64,000 bases of DNA from Hymenolepis diminuta (Eukaryota; Platyhelminthes; Cestoda; Cyclophyllidea; Hymenolepididae): positions 626,004 to 690,003 of the forward strand of contig CAADRB010000001.1 of the NCBI GenBank assembly GCA_900708905.1. The letters are read 5' to 3'. The notes below the pieces were generated by a model that saw only the letters and a program-made list of their open reading frames with translations, was not told where the DNA came from and made no database searches. Shown piece after piece: positions 11,394 through 22,527 of the stretch (positions within the stretch are counted from its first letter, which is position 1; each line of letters starts with the position of its first letter). A program made the position numbers and the translations under genes.

Positions 11394-14300
11394 TAAAGGA
11401 AGCCATTCACTCAAAATGTCGCATAAAGACGTATTACGAATTACTTGGATTCTATGCAACCGGACAGGTGACTGTCAAGGACTTACTTACTGCATGTTCC
11501 AAAGAAATTGGCGAATCAACGGTCAAATCGATGAACTTCGTAAACGTTATGCTTATGTTTTATAACTGCTGTGGAACGATGTTTTCTGATGCATTAAATA
11601 AAGTAGAGTATCAGGAAAAGTTAATGCAGGTGTTACATTCTTTGACTTATACAAATAACATTGCTTCCCAAAAGCTGGGCTGGTTCATTAAGGTAAGTGT
11701 GCTATTAATGGCAGTATAATTATTAATTTTAGTCCATTTATCCGGATTCAAATAGCCATTTAATACAAAGCCTAAAGTTTGAAGGAATTCAAATGTCGTC
11801 TTGGATTCCCGAAATGGTATTTTATGATTTTTTAATAGCAATCTTTTCAGTCTGCTGGCGATTTAAAAGGTCTCTTAAGATATGTTCGGAAAAAATACGA
11901 AAATAATGATGAAATTAAAGATATTAGTGTTCTTATTTCAAAGGGAAGTAATATTAAGGTAGATTTGAATAAAAATGCTTTATTTATATTCCATTTTGCC
12001 TCAAGTTAACCTTCTTTTAAATTTCTCCCTTTTAGGAACTTCACAATATTCATACTCAAGTCGAGGCTTATGTCAAGCTATTAAGAATCGAGCATACATT
12101 TTTACAGAGTGTTATTGAATCATTTCTCCCAATTGAGTACTTTGAGAATCCTGTTGATATTTTTACAGAACAAGCAATCGAAACTCTGAACAAAATCAAC
12201 ATGCTTCTGGTAAGATAAATTATCATTTTTATTCGAATTTACATAATTTATTCTGTGTAGTAAACTATAGAAGTACACAGCTTATCCTTTCGTCTATCCA
12301 TATTTTGCTAAATTGGTAAAATAAATCATCAGCATCATTAGTGTGGCAAACTTGGGTTCATTTTATATTAAAATTATTTTCCGTACTTCCATTCATTTTA
12401 TTGAGCTTTTGTAAGTGTTTTGCATTATTAACATTATTGTTCTGACCTATGATAATAAAAAAGTGTACATTATGCAACTTTATTAAATTCGGTGTAATTA
12501 GGCACGAATAACATTGTGGAAAATATGGTAAACATGATGAAAAATGCCTGTTTATGGATTTTTATTTACAAATGCCCCTCATTCGATTCTTTTTAGAATT
12601 CATTAAATCACCGATCTGATTCAAGGGATGAAAATTATAATCCCTATGTAAGTTTATTATGATTTAAAATTCCTCTGAAATTTCTCATTAAATTTCACAA
12701 TTAGCTAAGAGAAAAGTTTGAAAGGAGCGAAAAAGGATTGTAAGTTTATTCTTGCAACCAAATTGGTGAATTTACTACAAACTTAACTATGAGAATGTGG
12801 CAATTTGATGTGGTAGAACATGATTCGTCAGACAATCTATGAATACCGGCTGATGTCGGCATTTTACCTTTCTATTATTAGAAAACAATTTCAGTTTTTA
12901 ATGAAGGGATTTAGTCTCACAATTTTAAATGCTTCTCTTCCCATTCTCATATTTTTTCCCTCTGAGTTTTGAATTATTGGTCAGGATCCAAGGGATAATT
13001 TGGAATTTCATTTTTTTGCTATGTATCAGCTTTACACACTGATATATTACTGTTATACTCGTTGAGCATTTCAGGGTTGATTAGTTGTTATTATCTAAGA
13101 CTGCCACCACCGTCGCTGCCTCTCGATTTGATAAACCTTTATTCTGCATTTTGAATTTTGTTTTGGTCTATGAAGTCAAGATCCTAAGTTTGTTAGTTGG
13201 CTCGAAACCTTACCGGACCAAACTGAAGCCCATACTCTGATTGGAAGCCGAAGTGGCTACTCATTGTGACCATTAGCTAGATCAGGGTACACAGTCATTG
13301 GTCGTTATCGTCCGAAATGGAGTTAGGCGGATATGGAGGTGGTGGCCACCTGCTCTCACCATTTATAATCTGTAGGCTTCTTGATCCATGTTTCTATTTT
13401 TGATACATCTTACAGACTTTATGCTCTGTTTTATTCACTCACCTTATCAATATGATGTGCCTTATTATGGATCTATTTAGACCCCGCTACCTACAGAAGA
13501 TAAAAATGTCTATATTAATCATCACTGTTAAATTTGACATACTAGACACCGGGTAACAATAAGAAAAGGCAAAAATATTCGGTTTAAAGGGTTTTTTTAT
13601 TTTTCATCATATTTACAAACTCCCCATTTGATTTATTTTAGGCTGGATCAAAACAACAGCTCATTTCAAGAAACGGGTTTGGTCACTCCGAGGCACGTTT
13701 ATTTTGATCTAAAACTCCTTTGAAATGTCACATTTATAAATCTATCATGCATGTTAAAATTTTCTAGATTCGAGAAGAAAAACCTGCAAGAGATCAAAAG
13801 CAGTCAGTAAGTTTGTCTTTTCCAACTAATTTGTAAAGTTACTGCAAACTCCACAGTCGAGAACGTTTATTGTAATGATAACCAAAAGTTGACTCTTATT
13901 GATCAATGAGTATGGCCATTCGACCTAAAGGATTTCTTGGGGTTGGATATAATATTATGCACTATACATATTGAATTATTCTGATGGAATGGTTTAAACG
14001 TTGTTGGGTATCATAAAGTTAGACTATATTGGCACCGTTGTAAACAAGCGACAATTACTCAGATCCCATAGGAAAGAGCGGAGACAGAAATGCTGTTACT
14101 CCCAGGCCTTTGTTAGTATAATTTAGGAACTGTTTATGCCGTTGTAATTTGTCGTGACTGGTCAGAAACAATTGAATCCATCACTACTGTTGATTGGCCT
14201 TCGTGTTCGGTGTCAGACAACAAACCAATCCATGAATTACGTTTGGCCTCGCCCTTCCCTGTCCTATATTGACAATGATGTTAAGATTTCATACCGATGG

Positions 14301-17300
14301 TATGCTATTGACAACAGGTAATATTGCACATTCTGTGCACCTCAAATCGCTGATTTGTTATTAAGAAACAATCTCCGTTTACAGGGAAGAGATGTAGGAG
14401 TTAATCCAAAGGGTGCCACCACTCACTATTAATCGAGATTTAGATATTAGATATTTAGTCTTCGGATTGTATATTTTGTTCATACTACTATCAAATTTTC
14501 ATTTTTTTCGTCAGTTTTTAATTATTGTTCAGGCAGGCGATGTTGAGGCATCACTCAGAATTATTTACCGTGGTCTTTTGATTTTTAAACCACTTCATTC
14601 GGCTTTTTTAAACTTTATAGGTCTCTGAGTGTGTCTTAAGTATTCTCCTTCTGCTCCGTATAGTTATGTTTGACGGTCTGTTATAAATAGTTCTCCAAGT
14701 GCGTTAGTTGAAGTGTTCCAAATACGTGACATTGGTAGATGGAAAGTATCCAGGATCCGCTCTTACCAGAATCTCGCATTCTACCACATATCTCGACCAG
14801 AATAAACCAATGCGGTTTACCACTTACGTCACTGGATGTGTATAATTGGATATTGAGCTCATGATCTCTGACTTGACAAACAATCGCGTTAACTAAATCA
14901 GTGAACTCTTAACCGTCACATTAAGCACTAGCTGTTGGCAATTACATGTTTTACTTAGAAAGAAAACTGCACTTCGATTTAGAGCATTCACCAACTTTTA
15001 TTCGATTAATGATCGAATTACGTATTGACGTATCATAATTGAACAATTAACTTTTGTCTATTTAGAATTCTAACGAGTATCGAATGTTCGAAAAGAAGTT
15101 TATTGATTTATTCGGCAAACCAGCGAAAATGCAGTATCTCGACAATTTAATCAATTCTGCCTTTGACAAGGAGGTGAAATACGATTTTTCATCACCTGAG
15201 CAAAAATTTCTATATTTAAATATATTAATTAATCTGCTGCCTCTTTGTTTCAGGAATTAGACAAAAATAAGAAAACTGTTCTTGAATTCATTTCAGGGAT
15301 AAAAAATGACTATCAGTTCCTGAATTATTTGCATAAAGAGGGAAAGATCCGGGACGAACCAGATTCAAGAGTACAAAATATAATTGATTGGTCACAACAA
15401 ATGGAACAACAAATTGACTACATGACGGTAGGTATAATGCTTTTTATGCGGATTATTATCGATTCTGTAACTGAAACAAGTTCTTTATGAAGTCACGAGG
15501 TTATTTGTAAGGTAAATGGGAAGTATCTTCCCATATTTATGATCAATAAACTTATTTTGAGTTTTATAGTATAAATAGAACATGAAAATATGGCTTGACA
15601 GGAGGTTTTACTTAGAATTTGAGTTGTATGCTGGTATTTTCTTAAATAAATAACTACCAAATCCTAGTAGAAAAGCGTTTTCTAACATTCCTCTCGGATA
15701 GAGTAGTAACCATTGAGTGACTCAATGTCTACGGCCCCTCCATTAGCAGTAATTAACAATTATGAGATTATTCATTTGGCTTATATGCTTCGAAGCCGTG
15801 ACCGTTAACTTTTGCAGGTGAGTATGTTAACCGTTGCACTAAGGACCCAAGCATTCGTTTGCACTTTCAAAAACCAATCGGAACTTCCCTTTAGAACTTG
15901 TGATTTTGAGTTTTGTCTAACAGTTCTTGTCGATCGTTACATCGATTTAAGTATGGACTTCTGTAATGATCCATACCCGTCTTTGCACTCGAACAACTAA
16001 TTTCTGAGCTTCTTAGTAGGCCGATAACTTGGCTCATTTATGGTCCTTTGAACGCTTGAAGGTCTTCTTGGGGGAGTTACTCTTTCAGTCACATTGTGTG
16101 GCCGCTAATTAGGCCGTATATATTTATCGTATGACACGGTTTGATTGTAATGTGAACATTTCGATCTCTTTCCCTCGCTCTCTTTGTTGTATATGAGAGA
16201 AGTTCTTTTTCTTTTCTTGCCACTTTTAAATTATTTATTAAATCACACTAGCTGCATCTTTCAAAAAATTCTTTTAGACTCTCTTCGTTTCTGATGTTCT
16301 TACTTTAATTTTTAAAAAAAGATCCCTCCACATTGCTTATTCAAATTCAATTTGATTTAGTGTCTATAGAATATTCCAAAAGATAATTTACATGAAAAAT
16401 TTATTACAAGCAAAATGAATCCGGAAAAATTTATCTTTTGTAATTTCATCATAAGATTTATGTTTCAAAGATTAGAAATTTGTCTGTAAAATGGTTAATA
16501 TATTCTGGTTTTCACGTATTATTTCTTTGTTTTGAAAAATATAGGTTGCTTTCTCCGAATCTGAACCAGTAAATTCGTACCCTCAAACTTCAACTGAACC
16601 TCAAAATCAAGTAAGTTCCTTCACATGTTCTTTACAACTGCTTATGACTTTATAGATCTCTGGAAACCATCATCAACCTCCTACTCAAGTAAGCTGTCTG
16701 ATTATATAAAGAAGACTTTCTGTTTGTTCTTCGCTTCAAATTCAATAACACAAAACTTTTTTCCATTTCATTAGAGCACTGTATTCGCACCGGGTTTACA
16801 AGAGAATGAAACGGTTAGTTTCATCTTAATAATGTTTCATCTTAACGAAAGGAGGGTTCATTTAGTAATTAGTAAATTTCCAAAAAATTATGATGTTTTT
16901 TTTTCAGAGATTGTGGGATAACGTTGTGGTTCATATCAGCTGTGTGTTGTCTCTGATCTTTTGCCTAAATTTTTATGGTAGAATCGGGTGAAGGGGAAGA
17001 TAACCCGGGGCAGTGTATTAATAGTGTATACGTTTATTTTATAGATGTAGTATACTTCATACTAATTGTATAAACAGATACATAACTGCAGCGACAAGGA
17101 AAAGGAAGGTCCACAGGAATCGGGTTTTTTTACTTCTTCCCGAAGATTATGTACTTCTGTTTTTTAAATGATTTTCAAAAGAGACTGGTATTGAATCGGT
17201 TGTTAACATTTAAAATGACACTGATTTGTGGCATTTTTAACTACCCCTGTCTTGTATAAGCATTATGGCAACCGGAAATTGGCACTGGAAGATCATTAGG

Positions 17301-20300
17301 AAAATTATTTCTCCTAATTTTCATTTACAATCGGCAGCCGTGCGCTGCACCATATTTGCTGAAATTTCCTTGAAGTGAGACGGGAATTGACTCGGTTTGC
17401 CGTCATAAACATGATAGCCACCAAAAACTATAGACTTCCTTGGTGTGTTTACCAACATCTCCTTGAAATCTACTGACTATAAAGAGGCATTACGTTAAGA
17501 TGAAATCTTTCTTGTCGAGGCTAGGTCATGGGATTTTCCAGAGGAATCTGCCGAGCTAACTCTTCGCGCCTCATTGCTTTTGGAGAGCGTTATCCTAAGA
17601 TTAACCTTCTCGCAGAGCTATTGAGAGACACTTATCAGTAATGTGGAAGGACCGTAATAGTGGATTGCATCAACGAACATTTAAATATGCCCTGCTTCTT
17701 CTTTAACTAAAATTATGAATCTTTATTGTTATTGTTAGGATTATCCATAGCAAAGCAAACTCATCTTAAAGCATTTCAGTAAGGAAAATAATAAATTTGT
17801 TTCATAATGAGTAAAAGAAGAGACCAAAGTCAGGATATAAAATGGAATCCACTTCAATTGAATTTCAAGATAAATGGAATGTTCGCTTTTTTCCCTAAGC
17901 AATATAATCCCCATTTCAGAAAAATTACCCAAGGTTCTGCTGTGGGGTTCGCCATTAACTTGACTGATAGGTCATAATAGATTCGTCACTTGCGAAAATA
18001 AAAAGAACAGCTATATTATTAATGTAACAAATTTCATTGAAGTTGGTGATCGATTTATTTCCGTATAGCGATCAAATCTACATTTATATTGGGCGAAAAT
18101 GAGTATAACAAGGAATATAAGACCATCGTCAACATCAAAACGCAGAAATAGTCAAATTGGTAAAAAGTTTTTAAATGTTATCGTGAGGAACATTCTAGGT
18201 AAACGTAACTTCGAATTGATCTATTTAGAGACTATTTACGATTAGGAAAAAAATTGGACCATGGTAGCATTTGTGGTTAATATAGACATTTAAACACAAT
18301 AACTCTATGGGTCAATCCAAGTCTGGATAGAGCATAAGATTTAATAAATCATTGGTATACTTGACTCAAGACTTCGCAGTTTATGCTTGGCCTAGAGATG
18401 AGCGATTCACATCCTATAGGTGGTTTCCAAGGCTAAGAAAGAACTGGCTTTCAGTTATCGGTTGGAAAGGAACTCTGCTTGAAATTAACTCTAGTGGATT
18501 CTGTTACGTCAAAGAAGTCTTTAGTAGTCTCATACATATACTCTAGGTGGTAAGAAAGTGCAAACGAATCGAGGTGGCTTGACCACATCTCGATGTAGTC
18601 AATCAGTCTACTAGCTCTAAATTTTGAGGACATGAATTCACCGAGGAGCCTGAGGTACTCTTTATGATAAAGTCAACAACTCAATGCAGCTCCAGAATTC
18701 ATTATCTATCTTTATCCGATCCTAATTTTAATCCCTATTGAACAAGTAGGATGCTCCTCGTATTCAGATCCTTTCTCATTATTAAAACTTTCTTAATTGT
18801 TTTTTTATTTAAGCCAATATCAACCTATGACGATTTATCTTTCACATCTCAAACGGAGAATAAGGTTAGCAATAAATCGGTATTTTGTAATTTATTTATA
18901 ACTTTCCTTTTGGTTGTTTTTTTGTAACTCTTATCTTAGACCTTGTCAACGGATACATATAAATGTCCCCAGTGTGACCAAAGGTTTTGTTCAAATGGAT
19001 TCCTACAGACTCACTTAAATTTAGAACATGTACGTTTTTTCACAATTGACTTTTCATTTAATCGTCCATTAGATCAACTATTTATAGTGAAAATTCGTCG
19101 AAATATTGGGATATTAGTTGTAGTATGTATAATTTTCAATGTAATCTGTCACTGAAAGGAAAGTAGACCTTGAAAATAGACATTTCTTTTGGCATTTCTG
19201 TCTTAATGACCTTTTTGATTTATGATATTTGAGAGACCTTCTACTTGACTGGAGTTTAGCTACTCGGGCGATTAAATGATGATTGATCTCGTTTTGAATT
19301 TTACAATCCCGCATTATATAAATAAGTTCAAGTTCGTCCGAGAGCAGAAGAAAGAGTTTATCCGTAATGGACTACATTTAAAAGATTGGTCGGAGCTGCC
19401 ACCCCTTGATCTGTTAGTTGACATGAACTAACCTTTGCTGCCAGCTCACTGACAGATATTGCTTCCATTCCAACGATAAAATTTGGAATATTTGTACAGG
19501 GCTTCCAATGTAACATTCATTGTGAAGTAGAGAGAGGTAGATCGTAAGATTTCAGCTATAAGGCCAATGTTTCTAATATAACTTCAGATGTAGATTAGTC
19601 CTCTGTGTCATTTCTTGCTGTTTTGAGAGCGTACGGTCGGTGATTATCTTTCAAGAAAGTGAAGAAAACTTGTGATGTCGGTTTCCAAGATCTATAGTTC
19701 ACATTCATTTGCTTTTTCTTAACCTCTACCTGTTCAAATTCGTGTGATTGAAGAAGAATGCGTACACCAAAATTATGCTCCCCATCTTTGGAATTACAGA
19801 GCTGTTAGCTATAGCTAGAAGAATTTTCCTTTTAATATACTATTATTAAAGCTACAGCACCACCTCCAAAAATTCGAAGCGAAAAATCGCTTTAACATTT
19901 TTTATAGTTGTCCAATTTAAATTATCTAACACGAAGAGAAGGGGTAATGTATTATGAACATGTTAACTCTTGTCTCCTGAAAGAGTTCTAAAAAATTACA
20001 ACTCCAAATCGAGATTTTGAAGATATTCTTCTGATTCAATAAAGAAGAAGGGGTACTCGTGTCTTGGCGTTCAAGTTTCCTGATATGGATCAACCAAAAA
20101 ATGAGATACAGACAAGAACTGGCAGAGATATTGCACTAAAACTTTCACAGGTTTTAACCACTAGAAGGCGCCTGAATAAGGAGAATGCCATATATAAAAC
20201 AGGAGAGCATCAAGAGTCTTAATTTGTTTAAACTGCGGTAGTATCTAGTTATCCATAATCTCACCAAAAGTACTATGCTCTGTGTCATATCTTAATGTTC

Positions 20301-20741
20301 TTGACCCCCGAAGTTCATGATTTAAATTATTTCAGCGACATTTAGAGCCTATTGACTGGCTGATTTAATTGAGTGGTTGGGCATGCCACTTTATTTTTTA
20401 CCTTCTTACAACCACGAGCAGGTAGAGGAGACTAGGGATGATATTTTTAACATACCGAAACTCATCGAATTTCACTCAAGGTGAAACTGGATGTCTGGAC
20501 ATTGTCTCTGCTTTCCATATTCTAATAATTGTGTCATCCGAAGATGACGAAAACAGAATATTTCCAAAGAATCGCTCTTTTATACGGATATGGATATTAA
20601 TTTTCTTATAAATGCACGAGATTTGAACCAAATCTTGATCTTATCACTTTTCCCTTATAATAATATTTAAATATAGTTTTGCATTATTTCAAAAAAAGCT
20701 ATTTTTAAATAATTTTTTTGCAGGATGAAATGTGCCAGTAA
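11394..20741 (+). CDS. VHS-GAT (TOM1/GGA/STAM-like) protein with C-terminal C2H2 finger
   Basis: A candidate endosomal sorting adaptor: VHS and GAT domains bind ubiquitinated cargo and partners on endosomes or TGN. Exons: 11394-11692, 11851-11958, 12036-12209, 12597-12647, (12705-12739), (13642-13692), 13768-13806, 15066-15173, 15254-15427, 16545-16610, 16656-16688, 16775-16813, 18814-18864, 18940-19029, 20724-20741; bracketed ones are doubtful. Apart from the first, all good exons start and end in phase 0. The first exon plus the next resembles a VHS domain (VNVMLMFYNCCGTMF, compare the family's L-x(n)-NCGxxF; later QKLGWFIK and a helix ending LISKG). The 58-codon exon at 12036 resembles the first GAT helices. 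The exon at 18940 encodes CPQC-x12-H-x4-H, a C2H2 finger, and the last exon adds DEMCQ-stop. About 415 residues are visible. The start exon is missing (two bases of an incomplete codon begin 11394). The VHS-GAT call rests on motif pattern only. Confidence 0.6.
12560..12800 (+). repeat. Exon-intron block duplicated in tandem, copy 1
   Basis: Aligns with 13610-13870: the intron tail before the acceptor, a 51-base exon (12597-12647), the short intron, a second small exon (12705-12739) and the intron start after it. In this copy the first exon has a normal GT donor, but the second is 35 bases long and would shift the frame if used. Confidence 0.75.
13610..13870 (+). repeat. Exon-intron block duplicated in tandem, copy 2
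   Basis: Second copy of the block at 12560-12800. The first exon (13642-13692) is again exactly 51 bases, but its donor position reads gcacgt instead of gtaagt. The second exon (13768-13806) is 39 bases, in frame, with a good gtaagt donor. Copies have diverged widely in the exons and less in the intron ends. Confidence 0.75.
14725..14880 (+). repeat. Dispersed repeat R6, copy a
   Basis: Weak but collinear match to 54795-54950 in the same orientation, best around TCACTGGA-TGTG and the preceding GACCAGAA-TA-ACCA stretch. Lies in an intron of the VHS-GAT gene. Confidence 0.45.
15665..15855 (+). repeat. Dispersed repeat R2, copy a
   Basis: Shares the opening AAGCGTTTTCTAACATT and a following block around a GGATAGAGTAGTA-like motif with copies near 26.7, 29.3, 37.6 and 63.2 kb; its tail (GTATGTTAACC) also matches the 63.2 kb copy. 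Confidence 0.6.
16814..18813 (+). other. Large intron of the VHS-GAT gene
   Basis: Two kilobases between the 39-base exon ending 16813 and the exon at 18814. Overlapping open stretches on both strands near 18352-18633 carry no recognisable motif. No shared repeat was noticed. Confidence 0.4.
19030..20723 (+). other. Last intron of the VHS-GAT gene
   Basis: Separates the zinc-finger exon from the six-codon terminal exon. Contains repeat R4 copy a and otherwise stop-dense AT-rich DNA. Confidence 0.4.
20290..20510 (+). repeat. Dispersed repeat R4, copy a
   Basis: Aligns with 56565-56830 in the same orientation (ATTTAGAGCCTATTGAC, TTTAATTGA-TGGTTG, TTCA-TCAAGGTGAA) and with part of 60175-60345. 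Class unknown. Confidence 0.7.
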
Positions 20742-22358
20742 CAGGTAAGTGAGATGACAACTCATAATCATTTTATCCTCCATATGCTAAATCTGTGTAC
20801 TTTGGTATCATGCCTTGCCTTGATTGGTTTTTGATAAATAACATCATAATCTATTGTTTGAGTTTGATCTCGCCTCTCTTTGTCAATTTTTGGTTGAGAG
20901 TAAGATTCTTTTTATTGCTTATAGGTCCTGGCCGTCGAGCCTCCTTTTCAAGAGAAAATTCCACAACTTGTTTTTGCAGAACTAATTGCGCTTTTATAAA
21001 ATATTATTGTTTCTTCAATACATAAGTAATTACCAAATGCCTTTTGACTAAAGTGGATCATACAACTAGTTTGGTCGGACCTTGAACGTTGATACCTTAC
21101 TCCGCTAATTCTCAGTTCTCAAAGTTTTCTCATTCGTTTACAATAACTCTTTACATTTTAAAATTCGGAATGGTTCAAATAACATGAGTTATTATTTCAA
21201 AATTGAAACAAATCAGAGTTTTAAGCGTCTCTTTTTGGCAGACTTCACATTGATGAGGATATTTACCTCTCCATTGATTCATCACCATTTTGAACCGAGA
21301 ACAACTGGTTTCCAAACCTCATAGTGTGTTGATTACTTGGCACGTTTTTGAACGATTAATATAAGAGTTTAAAAATATTTTGAGGATTTCGGTTTGAATA
21401 ATAAAAATATCTGAAATTTATATCAAATAAATATAAAAAAACTGGGGCGGTACTTCTATCCTATATTAATTAGAGACCAGTGGATGTAATTCTAAGTCCA
21501 GAAATCTAGAGAATTTAAGCAAGCATTAATAGGATCAGAGGTTCACTCGAACCAGCTGATCTATTCTAAATTGAGCTTCGTAATTCTGTTGGTTAAGGTT
21601 GAACCAATAGGAGACAACTTGGCCGCGTATACTGAAGGCAGTCGAGGTGGTCATAATGAGCGAAAATCTGGAAACGAGTGGTAACAATGAAAGTGTTAAA
21701 TAAGTGATGAGCTGGAAGATTCTGGAATGGTCGAATCGATCAAAAGGTGACTGAGCTGATATTAGCAGAAATATGAACTAATGGCCTTAGTTTCTTAGAA
21801 GACTGGAACAATCTGAAAAATCTTGATATCACATCGTTAAGAAACCTAGTGATTTAATTTAGTAAAGTGCATCATAATCAAACTTGATGAATTCTCTAAT
21901 GATTTTAGGGAAGTGGTTGTAAAAATCAGGCTGTTTACTCAAAAACCCAAGACATTTTCACGATGTCATGTTATCGAAATCACCTTAATTAACTTAGCAC
22001 GTAGTTTCGATCTTGTGCTACATTATGTTTACATTAAGGTGACTTTGTGTCCTATCTACAAAAATGTCGCCTTGATTCGTTTATCGATCCATCAGTTTTC
22101 TGTCTACCTCGCCTTATCCGCTTTATGACTCATCGCTGGGTCCCCAAGCTTTTTTTCATCTCTCTAACGTTCTCATTTTTCTGCTTACTGGTTTTAAGAC
22201 TGCAGTTTTTATTTGTTCTCATATCATATTTATTTATAAAACAGGTATTACACTATTTGAAATAGCGGAAGCCTAGCCGCGGGTGAAGGATTAGTTTGAG
22301 GAAAGGATAGGGAAATATGATTCATTAGATTCTGAATTTTTACTTTTTCTCCTTTCAG
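20742..22358. other. Intergenic or intronic DNA with a shifted open stretch
   Basis: Between about 21913 and 22150 two overlapping frames read like one protein with a frame change: ETLINLA-type helix (EITLINLARSFDLVLHYVYI), then DFVSYLQKCRLDSFIDPSVF and RFMTHRW. Possibly a decayed coding copy. Family not recognised. The remainder is stop-dense. Confidence 0.25.
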
Positions 22359-22527
22359 CTCGACAGAATATATACTGCTTTTTACAAAAGTTCCTTTGAA
22401 GCTCAACATTAAGTATGACATTAGTCAACGATGTGGTGTTCAACCATCAGTATCTGTAGTAAGACTTAAAGCCATCGGAAATCAGCTACTTGAACTTTTT
22501 GTTGATCGATGCCCAGGAGAACTGTGA
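22359..22527 (+). CDS. Orphan terminal-exon candidate
   Basis: A pyrimidine-rich tract and CAG acceptor at 22358 precede a 55-codon open stretch ending in TGA. It begins STEYILLFTKVPLKLNIKYD and ends ELFVDRCPGEL. Composition is protein-like, but the product is not recognised. The entry needs two bases from a previous exon. The 21-base segment 20724-20744 (ending AACAG before gtaagt) would supply them in a different frame from the one used by the VHS-GAT gene, so an alternative transcript is possible. It may equally belong to a separate gene or be chance. Confidence 0.3.

Noticed and set aside
14384..14412. Small extra exon of the VHS-GAT gene (GRDVGVNPK)
   Set aside because: It has an acceptor but would leave one extra base before a poor donor, breaking the otherwise uniform phase 0.
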